A stretch of DNA of 47,826 bases. Source: Nostoc sp. RI_552 (lineage in GTDB: Bacteria > Cyanobacteriota > Cyanobacteriia > Cyanobacteriales > Nostocaceae). The stretch lies in NCBI GenBank assembly GCA_016124525.1, contig WGNO01000027.1:1-47826 (forward strand). The letters run 5' to 3'. Shown one piece after another: positions 1 through 8,630 of this stretch. Below the pieces are notes generated by a model that was not told where the DNA came from, did not search any database, and was given only the letters and a program-made list of their open reading frames with translations. A program made the position numbers and the translations under genes. Every line of letters begins with the position of its first letter. The stretch's first letter is position 1.

Positions 1-8
1 CAAATAAC

Positions 9-266
9 ATGGCTAACATTACTCTTTCTCAACTCAACAATGCTGGTGCAGAATTATTCCAAGATTCTGAAAGTTTTCTCAATGAACTTAAAGATGTAGA
101 TGCTATTGTCGGTGGTGGCAGTGATAGCGCCAGCGCCAGCGATACCTATTATGGGTATCATGTCAGCGATATTTCCTCACTGACTAAATTAGCAGAAGCC
201 TTTGTCATGACTTATTCCATTGGTCATGTGACCTTCTTAGCTAAGTCATTTAGTCATGGATACTAG
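9..266 (+). CDS. Putative secreted RiPP/bacteriocin-like precursor peptide with double-glycine leader
   Basis: An 85-residue protein. The N-terminal part (residues 1-37) is acidic and amphipathic, with the segment ELFQDSESFLNEL followed by an acidic stretch and the run VGGG. This has the form of a leader peptide that ends in a double glycine and is cleaved by a C39-type exporter peptidase. After the glycines comes a low-complexity Ser/Ala/Asp stretch, a Tyr/His-rich patch (YYGYH) and a hydrophobic tail, which would be the core. No processing enzyme or exporter lies next to it in the window, and only 8 bases are visible upstream, so its operon cannot be judged. A factor-independent terminator follows at 321-352. 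The precursor role is inferred from architecture; it could also be an unprocessed small protein. Confidence 0.6.
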   Translation: MANITLSQLNNAGAELFQDSESFLNELKDVDAIVGGGSDSASASDTYYGYHVSDISSLTKLAEAFVMTYSIGHVTFLAKSFSHGY

Positions 267-320
267 TGAATTTCATCACTTCATTTCATTAGTACCCTCT
301 CCTGACTAAGGAAGCAAAAC

Positions 321-352
321 CCCGACTTCTCAAACTTCTTTGGGAAGTCGGG
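321..352. terminator. Hairpin terminator between convergent genes
   Basis: Perfect 9-bp stem CCCGACTTC / GAAGTCGGG (321-329 with 344-352), followed by TTTCTC on the plus strand and preceded by AAAA, so it can end transcription from either side. It sits between the peptide gene and the convergent oxidoreductase gene. Just beyond it (366-400) is the short AATTACGAATTAC-type repeat common between cyanobacterial genes. Confidence 0.75.
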
Positions 353-380
353 TTTCTCTATCTTCATTAAAAATTACGAA

Positions 381-1514
381 TTACAAATTACGAATTAAAA
401 ATTCATCCACATCAGGTACATCTATCCACCTTGATGTTGTGTGAGATTGATGAGATAAATCCATCAACAATTGAGAATAAACACCCTCTCGCAACGATGG
501 GACTATTTGTTGTTGACGTTCAATTCCCTGTACCCATTGGTCTACAACACGGGTAAAAGCGGAAATGCGACCATCGGTGTGATGTTGGGGAAAAACTAAC
601 CGATTGGGTATTTCAATTTCTTGTAGAGGTTGACCAGATTGGGAACCCCAAAGGCGAAATCCATGTATATAATCTTTTTGATTGTCACTACCTAAAACTA
701 GAGTACCGTTATCGCCATATACTTCTATCCAATGTGTCCTAGATGCGTGAACAACAGCACTAATCGCAACTTGACAAGGTGTACCATCGGCTAATTGTAA
801 AGATAGCAAACAAGTATCATCTGTATTAACTGGCTTTAATTCTCCGGTACCAGGGTCAAGTCTTGCAGTAATAGCGGTACTCAAATAAGCGTTTAATCTG
901 CGAACTGACCCAAATAGCCAAGAAATATAATCGAAGACGTGGGAACCTAAAGACCCTAATGCACCGCCTCCTTGCTCTTGAGCAGAATACCAGTTCCAAG
1001 GGCGGGAATTATCGGCGCGGGAAGAACCTAACCAATCAATTTTAATCAAGCGCTTGTTACCTACATAGTTACTGGCTAATAATTCACTAAATAATAGCCA
1101 TGCAGGAACAAAACGAAATTCAAAGTCTACCGTAGTAGTTACCTTTTTTGCTTCGGCTAATTGATATAATTCTTTAGCTTGTAATACGTTTAAAGTGGTG
1201 GGTTTTTCTAATAATAAATGTTTCCCTGCTTCCAGGGCTGCTTTAGCCATTTCATAATGCAGAAATGGTGGGGTAGCAATACTCACAGCTTGCACTTCTG
1301 GTAATGCCAAAATATCCGCTACACTGTTGCAGGAGTGAGGAATATTATGAGTATCCGCAATGGCTTGAGCTTTATTAATATCTCTATGATACACAGCAAC
1401 TATTTCTGTGCGATGATGTGTTTTAAAACCGGGAATATGCACTTTTTGACCAAACCCAGTGCCAATAATTGCCACACCAATTTTGTTTTGATTTCCTTGG
1501 ATTCCAGATACCAT
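381..1514 (-). CDS. Gfo/Idh/MocA family NAD(P)-dependent oxidoreductase
   Basis: A 377-residue cytosolic dehydrogenase of the glucose-fructose oxidoreductase / inositol dehydrogenase family. The N-terminal Rossmann fold shows the dinucleotide motif IIGTGFG near residues 16-22, and the conserved EKP motif (LLLEKPTT) lies near residue 100; its lysine is normally catalytic. The C-terminal half is the alpha/beta substrate domain with the DNSRPWNWY and GGGALGSLGSHVFD segments typical of the family, where the His helps catalysis. Length is normal. The substrate, probably a sugar, sugar acid or cyclitol, cannot be told from sequence. It stands alone, convergent with the peptide gene and downstream of the DUF1822 gene on the same strand with a gap of about 100 bases. 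Confidence 0.9.
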   Translation of the reverse strand: MVSGIQGNQNKIGVAIIGTGFGQKVHIPGFKTHHRTEIVAVYHRDINKAQAIADTHNIPHSCNSVADILALPEVQAVSIATPPFLHYEMAKAALEAGKHLLLEKPTTLNVLQAKELYQLAEAKKVTTTVDFEFRFVPAWLLFSELLASNYVGNKRLIKIDWLGSSRADNSRPWNWYSAQEQGGGALGSLGSHVFDYISWLFGSVRRLNAYLSTAITARLDPGTGELKPVNTDDTCLLSLQLADGTPCQVAISAVVHASRTHWIEVYGDNGTLVLGSDNQKDYIHGFRLWGSQSGQPLQEIEIPNRLVFPQHHTDGRISAFTRVVDQWVQGIERQQQIVPSLREGVYSQLLMDLSHQSHTTSRWIDVPDVDEFLIRNL

Positions 1515-1614
1515 AAATTAACAGACTAAATATAATTAAAAATGCAGATTTTTCTCACCCCAAGGCGCAAAAGTACAAAAAACAAAAAGTAGTTTTCACC
1601 TTTGGCAAGTTGTT

Positions 1615-2760
1615 TCAGAATTTGAGAATTTCTCGGTCATAATTGTCGGGTAGAGGTTCTACTTCCCACACTATACCTTCTCCTGGTTCTAAAGCAACTT
1701 CTATATAAAGTTGTTGCACCGCAGCTTTGGCTATATCTTCATTATTGGGAAATGGTTGTAAATCTTCCGTCAACAGTCTCAGTTTAAAACCCCCAGGAAT
1801 AGCCCCACCTACAGTGGTGTTACGTAACTCAAAACGCCAATGTGTTGTGTTGGGCTGTCCTTGGGGTGTAATCAGCAGTTCATATAATTGACCGGCGATG
1901 GTCAGTTGGCGTGATAAACTTACTTGTGTTTTTCCTTCTTCTTTACTCCGCGCCCCAGCTGCCCTAAATTCGAGGTTTAATTTCTCCCAACCCATGGCCG
2001 CTGCAATTTCAGAAACGCCGCTTTGCAGCCATTGGATAACTGAGTGTTGTTCTGGTAGTCCCAAACGTTTTTCATATAAACGTTGTCGCCAACCTCCATG
2101 TTCCATTAATCCCCCCCACAATGAAAAAGGAACCGCTAAACGAGGAGTAATGATTTCTGGATTTCCCAGGCGGGCAATTAAATTTTCGGCTTGGGCTTGT
2201 GGTAGGTTGGGTATCTCTACAGTTTCAACCCGTGTAACTTCATCTGCACAAAACTTTCGTACTACCCCCAATACAGTCATATCAGTAATTATATAATCTC
2301 GATCCAAGGCATAAGTGCGATCGCTCGGCTGATAACTGCCTTTAGTCTTGAGTGCTTCATGGGTACAATAACCCCAAACCCTAACATAGCCTTGCTCCGC
2401 TACTACCTGGGCTGCTAAGTAATAATCCCCTGCCCAACTAGGTAAATCTACCCATTCCTGCGGCAGACGCAACTCACTACTATCAATGTCTTCACTGGGA
2501 ACCAATATAAATCTAGTGGCGTCCACTGTGACAGCAGTTCCATTTACCAGTTCCCAAAAACTAGATAAAGCTGGAGCATTCGGCCAAACCTTTGCTTCGG
2601 GTGTGTAGTCCTCTTGCAACCAAGGTAAAACAGCACCTAGACAAACTTGATTGAGGTTAACTTGAAAATTGGTAGGACTAGGAAATTGCTCCACAGTGGT
2701 GGGAATTTCTAAAATTAAGTCTGTGGAAGCAAAACTAAACATGGGGGTATTAGCAGTCAT
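1615..2760 (-). CDS. DUF1822 family protein
   Basis: A 381-residue protein recognised as a member of the cyanobacteria-specific DUF1822 family, whose molecular function is not established. Characteristic parts are the segment WVDLPSWAGDYYLAAQV near residue 105, the central PRLAVPFSLWGGLMEHGGWRQ region and the C-terminal GFKLRLLTEDLQPFPNN stretch. It has no signal peptide or membrane segment. It follows the sigma factor gene by 73 bases on the same strand, a pairing seen often in filamentous cyanobacteria, so the two are probably co-transcribed. A partner or regulator role for the sigma factor is an inference from this linkage only. Confidence 0.85.
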   Translation of the reverse strand: MTANTPMFSFASTDLILEIPTTVEQFPSPTNFQVNLNQVCLGAVLPWLQEDYTPEAKVWPNAPALSSFWELVNGTAVTVDATRFILVPSEDIDSSELRLPQEWVDLPSWAGDYYLAAQVVAEQGYVRVWGYCTHEALKTKGSYQPSDRTYALDRDYIITDMTVLGVVRKFCADEVTRVETVEIPNLPQAQAENLIARLGNPEIITPRLAVPFSLWGGLMEHGGWRQRLYEKRLGLPEQHSVIQWLQSGVSEIAAAMGWEKLNLEFRAAGARSKEEGKTQVSLSRQLTIAGQLYELLITPQGQPNTTHWRFELRNTTVGGAIPGGFKLRLLTEDLQPFPNNEDIAKAAVQQLYIEVALEPGEGIVWEVEPLPDNYDREILKF

Positions 2761-2833
2761 GGACTTTTGTTTGGAGAATAGTTCGGCTGGTTTTAGCTAT
2801 GTGAGGAAAACATTCTCTGCCCCGGTACAAGAG

Positions 2834-4009
2834 TTAGTTAGGAAACACTCTATAATAATCGTGTAACCACTCCTCAATCACAGCACTCATACTGATTAGT
2901 ACGTCTGTTGTTACAGAAATATGCAAACTGTCTTGACTCCATTTAGCCAAAGACCGCAGTAATATTTCCTTGGCTTTAGTCAATCGCCGTGAAACTGTAT
3001 ACTGCTTGATTTCCATCTGCCGGGCTATTGTATCTTGATTAAGCTGTTGACTATAATATAACTGCAAAATTTTTTGCCCTTGGGGTTCCAGTTGATGGAT
3101 GGCAGTTTCTAAAACTTGCTTAACCTCCACTTGCTGAAAATTCCGGGTTTGGGCTTCTTCTTGGGCGACAATTTCAGCAATTAAAGATTCTTGTTCTGTC
3201 CCCGGTAGCCCATTAACCAATTCCCTGGAATCATCACTATCCGGAGATATATTGAGAGACCCCACAGTAGGATAAAGGTATCTTCTCACAGCTTTAGCAC
3301 TATTGATTAACCAAGTTTCTAAAGTTTGAGGATTGACTTTTTGAGAAGTTTGTGCATTATAAGCTTGAGCCATGACTTGCCAAATTTGCTCATCAGGTGC
3401 AGAAAGTTGGCGGGAGTTACCGACTTTTCTAGGGACATACAGAGTTTTAAAACATTGCCAAGCCCAAATATAAGCGCTAATAGTTTCCGAAGACAAGCCA
3501 GCATTTCGCAAGGACTCATGCAAGCGCTTTTGTGAGGTTTTCCGCAACAAACCCCAATTTGTGCAGATATCAACTTCCCTCATTTGGCGCAAAGTTTCGC
3601 GGATAACATTGCTAAACACAATACTAGCATAGCTTTTCAAACTACTGCTGTAACCAGGATTAAAACCTTGGAGAACCTGATCAACTTCACCGATAGCAAT
3701 TTGAAAACAATCTGAAAGTTTATACTGATTACTGACCAAATTAGCAGCTGTTCTTTGGGAAATCCAATAGCAAGGTTCCTGTAAATAAGCCGTCAAGTGT
3801 TGTTGTGCCAAAAATTTAGTTTCAGAAACCTGAAAAAACTTATACCAATACAATACCCAAAAATTTTCCGTTGTGTCCTTTAGGGTTTGCTGAAGACAAC
3901 TTTGGATGCTGCGGCGCAGTTTCCGTTCCGTCGCCCAATAACCGAAACGGTCTCCGTCAAATTGGACAAAAGTTGAAAAAATTTCAATGATGCTTTGGCG
4001 AGATTGCAT
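2834..4009 (-). CDS. Sigma-70 family RNA polymerase sigma factor (group 3/ECF-like, cyanobacterial type)
   Basis: A DNA-binding subunit that directs RNA polymerase. The C-terminal region 4 is clear: LEPQGQKILQLYYSQQLNQ, then the helix-turn-helix TIARQMEIKQYTVSRRLTKA, then a conserved leucine-rich end. The central part (SYASIVFSNVIRETLRQMRE) looks like a diverged region 2. An in-frame upstream Met at 4084 would add 25 residues, but that stretch is antisense to a decayed tnpB gene, so the start MQSRQSIIEIF at 4009 is preferred (391 residues). The downstream DUF1822 gene is probably in the same operon. The promoter must lie within or beyond the transposon remnant at 4031-4293. Confidence 0.85.
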   Translation of the reverse strand: MQSRQSIIEIFSTFVQFDGDRFGYWATERKLRRSIQSCLQQTLKDTTENFWVLYWYKFFQVSETKFLAQQHLTAYLQEPCYWISQRTAANLVSNQYKLSDCFQIAIGEVDQVLQGFNPGYSSSLKSYASIVFSNVIRETLRQMREVDICTNWGLLRKTSQKRLHESLRNAGLSSETISAYIWAWQCFKTLYVPRKVGNSRQLSAPDEQIWQVMAQAYNAQTSQKVNPQTLETWLINSAKAVRRYLYPTVGSLNISPDSDDSRELVNGLPGTEQESLIAEIVAQEEAQTRNFQQVEVKQVLETAIHQLEPQGQKILQLYYSQQLNQDTIARQMEIKQYTVSRRLTKAKEILLRSLAKWSQDSLHISVTTDVLISMSAVIEEWLHDYYRVFPN

Positions 4010-4030
4010 AACAATGGGAAAGTGAGTTAT

Positions 4031-4293
4031 GGTAGGGAGGACTTTTATTGGAAAATAGCACATCAACTTTGTGATACTTCTCAAACTATCTTTGTAGAGG
4101 GTTTGAATTTAGTTCCTTTGTCCAGGAGAATACTCGCAAAGCATTGTCTGATGCTGGATGGGGACAATTCTTTCACATTCTGGAGCAATGTTGTTTCAAA
4201 GGTGGTGTGTATTTCCAGAAGGTACATGGTAGAAAGATTTATCACGTTTGCCCTGATTGTAGAATGGAAACGGCTAAAAAGAATATCTCTACA
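4031..4293 (+). pseudogene. tnpB: TnpB (IS200/IS605 family) remnant, frameshifted
   Basis: Two reading frames join to give a recognisable TnpB C-terminal half. The first, from 4031 in frame 2, reads REDFYWKIAHQLCDTSQTIF then VEGLNLVPLSRRILAKHCL. The second, from about 4150 in frame 1, reads SDAGWGQFFHILEQCCFK then GGVYFQKV, and ends with the first zinc-knuckle pair CPDC and TAKKNIS. The VEDLN-type acidic motif has decayed to VEGLN. The frame change is explained by loss of one base near 4150. There is no start, no second zinc pair, and no recognisable transposon end. It occupies the 5' region of the sigma factor gene on the opposite strand. Confidence 0.8.
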
Positions 4294-4447
4294 TTTTTCG
4301 CTTCTTTGCAAAAGCAAAAAAATATTTTCCCCAGACCTGCATAAAAATCTCAAGTCAAACCTATCCATGAAGTGAAGGGAAACACTGAAAAAATACAGTG
4401 GTCTTAAACCCTTCAAAATTCTTGTCACTTCATAGGAATATAAGTTT

Positions 4448-4795
4448 ATGTCTACCAACAACACCAACAAAATCAAATTGATTCTCAGTATTCTTGCTGT
4501 TACTAGCGTTGCTGCTTTAAATCCTTCTGCTTATTCTCAAACCGTCAAACCAGGAAATATTGATAATTTCTTGAATCGCGCTAACTTAAATATTAATCCT
4601 GGTCAATTAGAACCCACAGAGATTAATAAGTTACCTGCTGTAGAAAAGCTTCCCACAGGAACTATAAAAAAACCTGGTGCTGAAGCCTGGAATGTTAGTT
4701 GTAACGGTGCTTGTGCAGATCCAGTTAAAAAACAAATCAACCAAAATAGTTTGCCACAAATTCAAAAAAACCCTGTATTAAAACCGGGAAGATAA
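4448..4795 (+). CDS. Small secreted protein with CxxxC motif, candidate precursor for the adjacent radical SAM enzyme
   Basis: A 115-residue protein. Residues 1-31 form a signal peptide: polar and basic start, hydrophobic core LILSILAVTSVAAL, and a likely cut after AYSQ. The mature part is rich in Asn, Pro and Lys, with a repetitive rhythm of short Pro/Lys segments. Near residues 77-89 it carries the only Trp and the only two Cys, in AEAWNVSCNGACADP. It lies 162 bases upstream of a radical SAM/SPASM gene on the same strand, with a 10-bp hairpin between. GrrA/OscA-type cyclophane precursors of cyanobacteria also carry an N-terminal signal-like segment beside a radical SAM/SPASM gene, so a precursor role is plausible, but I do not recognise the family. 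Confidence 0.7.
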   Translation: MSTNNTNKIKLILSILAVTSVAALNPSAYSQTVKPGNIDNFLNRANLNINPGQLEPTEINKLPAVEKLPTGTIKKPGAEAWNVSCNGACADPVKKQINQNSLPQIQKNPVLKPGR

Positions 4796-4812
4796 CTACA
4801 TTATTATCTACT

Positions 4813-4848
4813 GATAGTAGGTTGATGACCCAATAATCACCTACTATC
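4813..4848 (+). terminator. Stem-loop between secreted peptide gene and radical SAM gene
   Basis: Perfect 10-bp stem GATAGTAGGT / ACCTACTATC with a 16-base loop and no U-run after it. It could protect the 3' end of the small-gene message or act as a partial terminator that yields more precursor than enzyme, as is common in precursor/enzyme operons. The role is inferred. Confidence 0.5.
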
Positions 4849-4957
4849 CTCAATACAGCACATTAATATGGAAGGAGAAGAACACAGCAGTAGCGGTTAA
4901 GATGCCCACAATCCCAAAATTTTATCATTTACATTTGTACTTCATTGAGACGGAATT

Positions 4958-6316
4958 ATGAATATGAAACTTTCTGACTATCATGTTATCACTGAACCAT
5001 TTTTTGACCAAATAGAAGAACGAGTTAAACGGGTAATTTTTGCCACGCGCACTGCAAATGTCCGCATTATTGATGAACATACATGGACAATTTTAGCAGA
5101 TGAAAAGTTTGATGAATTAGCGGCAGATATTCTTGTAGACTTCGGGGAAATTAAATTAATTGTCCCCACGGAAGAAAATGAACTAGCGACTATTTTAGCT
5201 GAAAATCATGCCGCAGGTACAAATGATGATGACTTATATTTAGTTGTGCAACCCACAGCTTTTTGTCAACTTGGTTGTCATTACTGTGGTCAACAACACA
5301 CCAGCAAAATGATGAGCTACCAAGAACAGCAACAGTTTTTACAACGTGTTACAAAAAAACTGCAAAGCCAAAAATTTAAAAGCATATCAATTGGTTGGTT
5401 TGGTGGAGAACCTTTGGTGGGACTACCAGTGATGAGGACTCTGACACCAAAACTTCAGTCTTTGGCTGGGGACTTTGGCTGTAGCTATAATGCTAAAATT
5501 GTCACTAACGGTTTAGCACTTACAGAACATATAGCCACAGAATTGGTGCAGGAGCTAGGTGTCAGTTTCATTGAAGTCACTTTAGATGGTATTGCACCAT
5601 ATCACAATGCTCGCCGGATGCAAAAAAATGGCTTACCGACTTTTGATAAAATTTTTGCCAATGTCATTGCTTTAGCACATCGAACAGATTTAAATGTAAA
5701 AATTGTCATTCGCTGCAATGTTGACCATGAGAATTATGAATCTGTTTCTTTATTACTACAACAGTTAGCCGAAGCAGGTATACAAGATAAGATTGGTTTT
5801 TACACAGCGCCTATTCATTCTTGGGGAAATGACGCTCATCATGGTTCCCTGACTAAACAAGAGTTTGCAGCCTGGGAGATAACTTGGTTGGGCGAGATGA
5901 TTGAACTTGGTTTTGCACCGGGACTTTTACCACAGCGCAAACCTTTAGTTTGTATGGCGGTAATGCCTGAAGCTGAATTGGTTGATGCTTATGGTAATAT
6001 TTTTAATTGCACAGAAGTACCTTATGTCCCTACCTACGGTACACCCAATGAATATGCTATCGACCATTTAGCAGGTAAACAAATGCCTGGTCAACGCCAT
6101 ACCTTGGGGGAGTTTAACCAGCGAGTTAGTCAAGGTCAATATCTTTGCTCTACTTGTCCTATGTTACCTGTTTGTGGTGGCGGCTGTCCAAAAAGTTGGC
6201 TAGAAGAAATCCCTCCTTGTCCCAGCGCTAAATACAATATTGAACAGCGTTTACTACTAACTTATGCCTTGTCCAGAATACAGCAACCCACAACTACTAG
6301 TCCCCTGTCGGTTTAA
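4958..6316 (+). CDS. Radical SAM/SPASM domain peptide-modifying enzyme
   Basis: A 452-residue enzyme. The cluster motif for S-adenosylmethionine cleavage is C103-x3-C107-x2-C110 (FCQLGCHYC), followed by the GGEP SAM-binding motif (WFGGEPL) and the strand TNGLAL. The C-terminus is a SPASM domain with auxiliary iron-sulfur cluster cysteines: VCMA, NCTEV, then CSTCPMLPVCGGGCPKSW and a last PPCPS. Residues 1-90 have the form of a small N-terminal peptide-recognition domain. Such enzymes install thioether, cyclophane or other carbon cross-links in ribosomal peptides, or mature sulfatases. No sulfatase is nearby; the small secreted protein upstream is the natural candidate substrate. The product of the reaction cannot be predicted. 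The start could also be the second Met, two codons on. Confidence 0.85.
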   Translation: MNMKLSDYHVITEPFFDQIEERVKRVIFATRTANVRIIDEHTWTILADEKFDELAADILVDFGEIKLIVPTEENELATILAENHAAGTNDDDLYLVVQPTAFCQLGCHYCGQQHTSKMMSYQEQQQFLQRVTKKLQSQKFKSISIGWFGGEPLVGLPVMRTLTPKLQSLAGDFGCSYNAKIVTNGLALTEHIATELVQELGVSFIEVTLDGIAPYHNARRMQKNGLPTFDKIFANVIALAHRTDLNVKIVIRCNVDHENYESVSLLLQQLAEAGIQDKIGFYTAPIHSWGNDAHHGSLTKQEFAAWEITWLGEMIELGFAPGLLPQRKPLVCMAVMPEAELVDAYGNIFNCTEVPYVPTYGTPNEYAIDHLAGKQMPGQRHTLGEFNQRVSQGQYLCSTCPMLPVCGGGCPKSWLEEIPPCPSAKYNIEQRLLLTYALSRIQQPTTTSPLSV

Positions 6317-6346
6317 AATTTTTCTGCTCTAATACCTGTAAGTTAG

Positions 6347-8284
6347 TTAAATTTTCAGCATTCCCTCTGGATTCACGGTTAAGAGCCATCGCCTTTGTAG
6401 TCCCTCACGATGTAAAATTTCATTGGCTGCTAACAAGCCACTACTAACAGCCCGTTCCATTAATCCACAGGGAAAAGGCATTTTTACCCAGTCCCCAGCA
6501 AACATTAAATTGGCAATACCTGTACTGCATTCTGGACGTTCAGCATAACTCTTGGGTGGATATCCAGAAAAATTATGTTGATTGACTATTTCTCGATGCA
6601 GCATTGTAGCTTGTTTTAACTCAGGAACAATTTCATACAATTCTTGTTCAAATGTTGCGAACAAAGCTCCTTGGGTGGGGAATTCTTTTTCTTTATAACA
6701 ATAGGCGTGTAATTCAACCACACTCCCCCCTGTGCGTTGCGACCAATCAATAAATTGTTGCTGGATGCGGTGATAAAGTGTAATGCTGTCTGTTAATTTG
6801 TAGCCAGATAAAGAAGTAAAATTACTTTGTTCCCACTTAAATTCCCGGTCAAACCAAAAACGACACACAGCAAAAGGATCGGCAACTTTCAGTTTTTCTA
6901 CTTGCGATCGCACCTTTGCATCTATATCTCCATTGAACCGCTTAAATAATTGTTGCACACCAGGAACATCAGTAGCAAAGACATAGTAATCTGCGCTGAT
7001 TGTCTGGGGTGGTGCTGATTCTGGATTTGCTGCGATTAATTGCAATTTATCATCCTCTCTTTGCACCACTTTAAATTTAGGTAAATCTCCCTGGGCTGGC
7101 CCTTGTAGTACTTTACCATCAGCAGCGAAAATAGCTCCATGACAAGGGCAATGAAAATTTCCATCTTCCCCTTGCTGCACAGTACAACCTTGATGAGTAC
7201 AAGTTAAAGAAATAGCTTCTTGACTATCCCATGGCAGTGCAAATACTTCATCAGCTGTACCAAAGTATTCTATTTGATTATTGGTGGCAATGGCATTTTG
7301 CTTTACCCAAAAGGGTGCATTATTTTGATTGCCACCAAGATAATATTTCAGACCGTTGATTTTACCATCTACAGCCGGAATTTCACTGACTGTAACATCA
7401 GTAATAATTTGCCCCCCTTGATTTTGAATAAATTTAGCAATAGGTTGGATCAAACTTGTACCCATATCATCTACAGTGCCATTAAAAGCTAATCCTTCTG
7501 GGTTACCAAAAAAATAAAAATGGAAGAACTGCATCAGCTCCCCCACACTCATCTCATCTGGTGCATTTAAGCTAGATTTAGCAAAAGGCAGAAAATACAA
7601 ATCGTATAAACCCTGGGGAAATTCACTTTTCACCCAGTCAGCCACAGAGATATCATCAAATCGGCGATAATTTTTTTCGCGTTCAAAACCAGTTATGGCC
7701 TGAAAAACTTGTAAATGTTTAAACTTGGTCAAATTTATGCCCCAACGCAAGCGATTAGGAGATGCGATCGCTAAGTCTATAATATTCCAGGGAAAAGCAG
7801 AATGACTGGGGCGAAATACCTCTGGTTGGTATTTGACATCGCGGTAGACGAGAGAATAAAAGTTTAATGACTGAAAATTATGATTTATTTCCAGTTCAGA
7901 AACTATACTTTTGAGATTATAATACTGAGGGAAAAATCCATGAAAGCCATGTTCCATCATGAAAGTTTCACCCGCAGCTTCTATGGGCCAGCTGGCGATT
8001 TTCCCTCCCAGTTGGGGGGCTTTTTCTAAAAGTGTAACTGTAAACCCCCTGTGACTCAATTCATAAGCACAAGCTAAACCTGCTAAACCAGCTCCCACCA
8101 CAACCACACTTTTATTTTTACTTAATATTTGGGGTAAATGGAGGGTATCTTTTTGATAAACTGTTGGCTGGGGCTTGGAGAACCGGGAATATCCTGCTGT
8201 GACAATTACCCCGATACCCAACAATTTTAGTAGTGTCCGTCTGGATACAGTAGATGATTCTGGCGAATTAAATAGTAAACTCAT
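6347..8284 (-). CDS. FAD-dependent amine oxidase/phytoene-desaturase-like protein with inserted Rieske [2Fe-2S] domain
   Basis: A 645-residue redox protein. The N-terminus has a twin-arginine-type export signal (SRRTLLKLLGIGVIVTAG), so it is probably sent folded across a membrane (thylakoid lumen or periplasm). An FAD Rossmann motif follows (VVGAGLAGLACAYELSHRGF). Near residues 362-382 there is a Rieske domain with both ligand pairs, CTHQGC and CPCHG, inserted in the oxidoreductase. The C-terminus has the flavin-binding end AGDWVKMPFPCGLMERAVSSG, as in carotenoid desaturases and isomerases. A carotenoid-like or other hydrophobic substrate is a guess from family resemblance. It is convergent with the radical SAM gene, 30 bases apart, so not in its operon. 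Confidence 0.88.
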   Translation of the reverse strand: MSLLFNSPESSTVSRRTLLKLLGIGVIVTAGYSRFSKPQPTVYQKDTLHLPQILSKNKSVVVVGAGLAGLACAYELSHRGFTVTLLEKAPQLGGKIASWPIEAAGETFMMEHGFHGFFPQYYNLKSIVSELEINHNFQSLNFYSLVYRDVKYQPEVFRPSHSAFPWNIIDLAIASPNRLRWGINLTKFKHLQVFQAITGFEREKNYRRFDDISVADWVKSEFPQGLYDLYFLPFAKSSLNAPDEMSVGELMQFFHFYFFGNPEGLAFNGTVDDMGTSLIQPIAKFIQNQGGQIITDVTVSEIPAVDGKINGLKYYLGGNQNNAPFWVKQNAIATNNQIEYFGTADEVFALPWDSQEAISLTCTHQGCTVQQGEDGNFHCPCHGAIFAADGKVLQGPAQGDLPKFKVVQREDDKLQLIAANPESAPPQTISADYYVFATDVPGVQQLFKRFNGDIDAKVRSQVEKLKVADPFAVCRFWFDREFKWEQSNFTSLSGYKLTDSITLYHRIQQQFIDWSQRTGGSVVELHAYCYKEKEFPTQGALFATFEQELYEIVPELKQATMLHREIVNQHNFSGYPPKSYAERPECSTGIANLMFAGDWVKMPFPCGLMERAVSSGLLAANEILHREGLQRRWLLTVNPEGMLKI

Positions 8285-8630
8285 GTTGCAGAATTGCGGA
8301 TTTTCTTAATTATTTTTTAAATATCTTTTTGATGTGCATCTATAATAAACAAACCTATTTTTACAGAATTAGAAAATTTGTCAATGCTTGATATTAAAAG
8401 ATATTTTGCAATGATTGTAGTCACTCAAACAAATATTTATAATCATCAAGAAAAGAATAAGTTGCTCACAGGGTTTTATGATAATTTTTGTTAACTTAAA
8501 ATCTCCCCATACAGCAATAGTTTCCGTGGGGTAGAGTTCCATAACTAATCTTACCCGCCATCTGTTTCTTGACTAATTCCTGGGAAGGGGACTAATATCA
8601 AGTTCTGATCAATACTTATGATTAAATATA
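8285..8630. other. Intergenic region between divergent genes
   Basis: A 346-base AT-rich stretch that must hold the promoters of the FAD/Rieske gene (minus) and the ABC permease gene (plus). A weak inverted repeat CCCCATACAG...CCGTGGGG lies near 8506-8532. No convincing open reading frame or recognised operator was seen. Confidence 0.5.

Noticed and set aside
4010..4084. N-terminal 25-codon extension of the sigma factor
   Set aside because: It overlaps antisense TnpB sequence and has no ribosome site; the start at 4009 is preferred.
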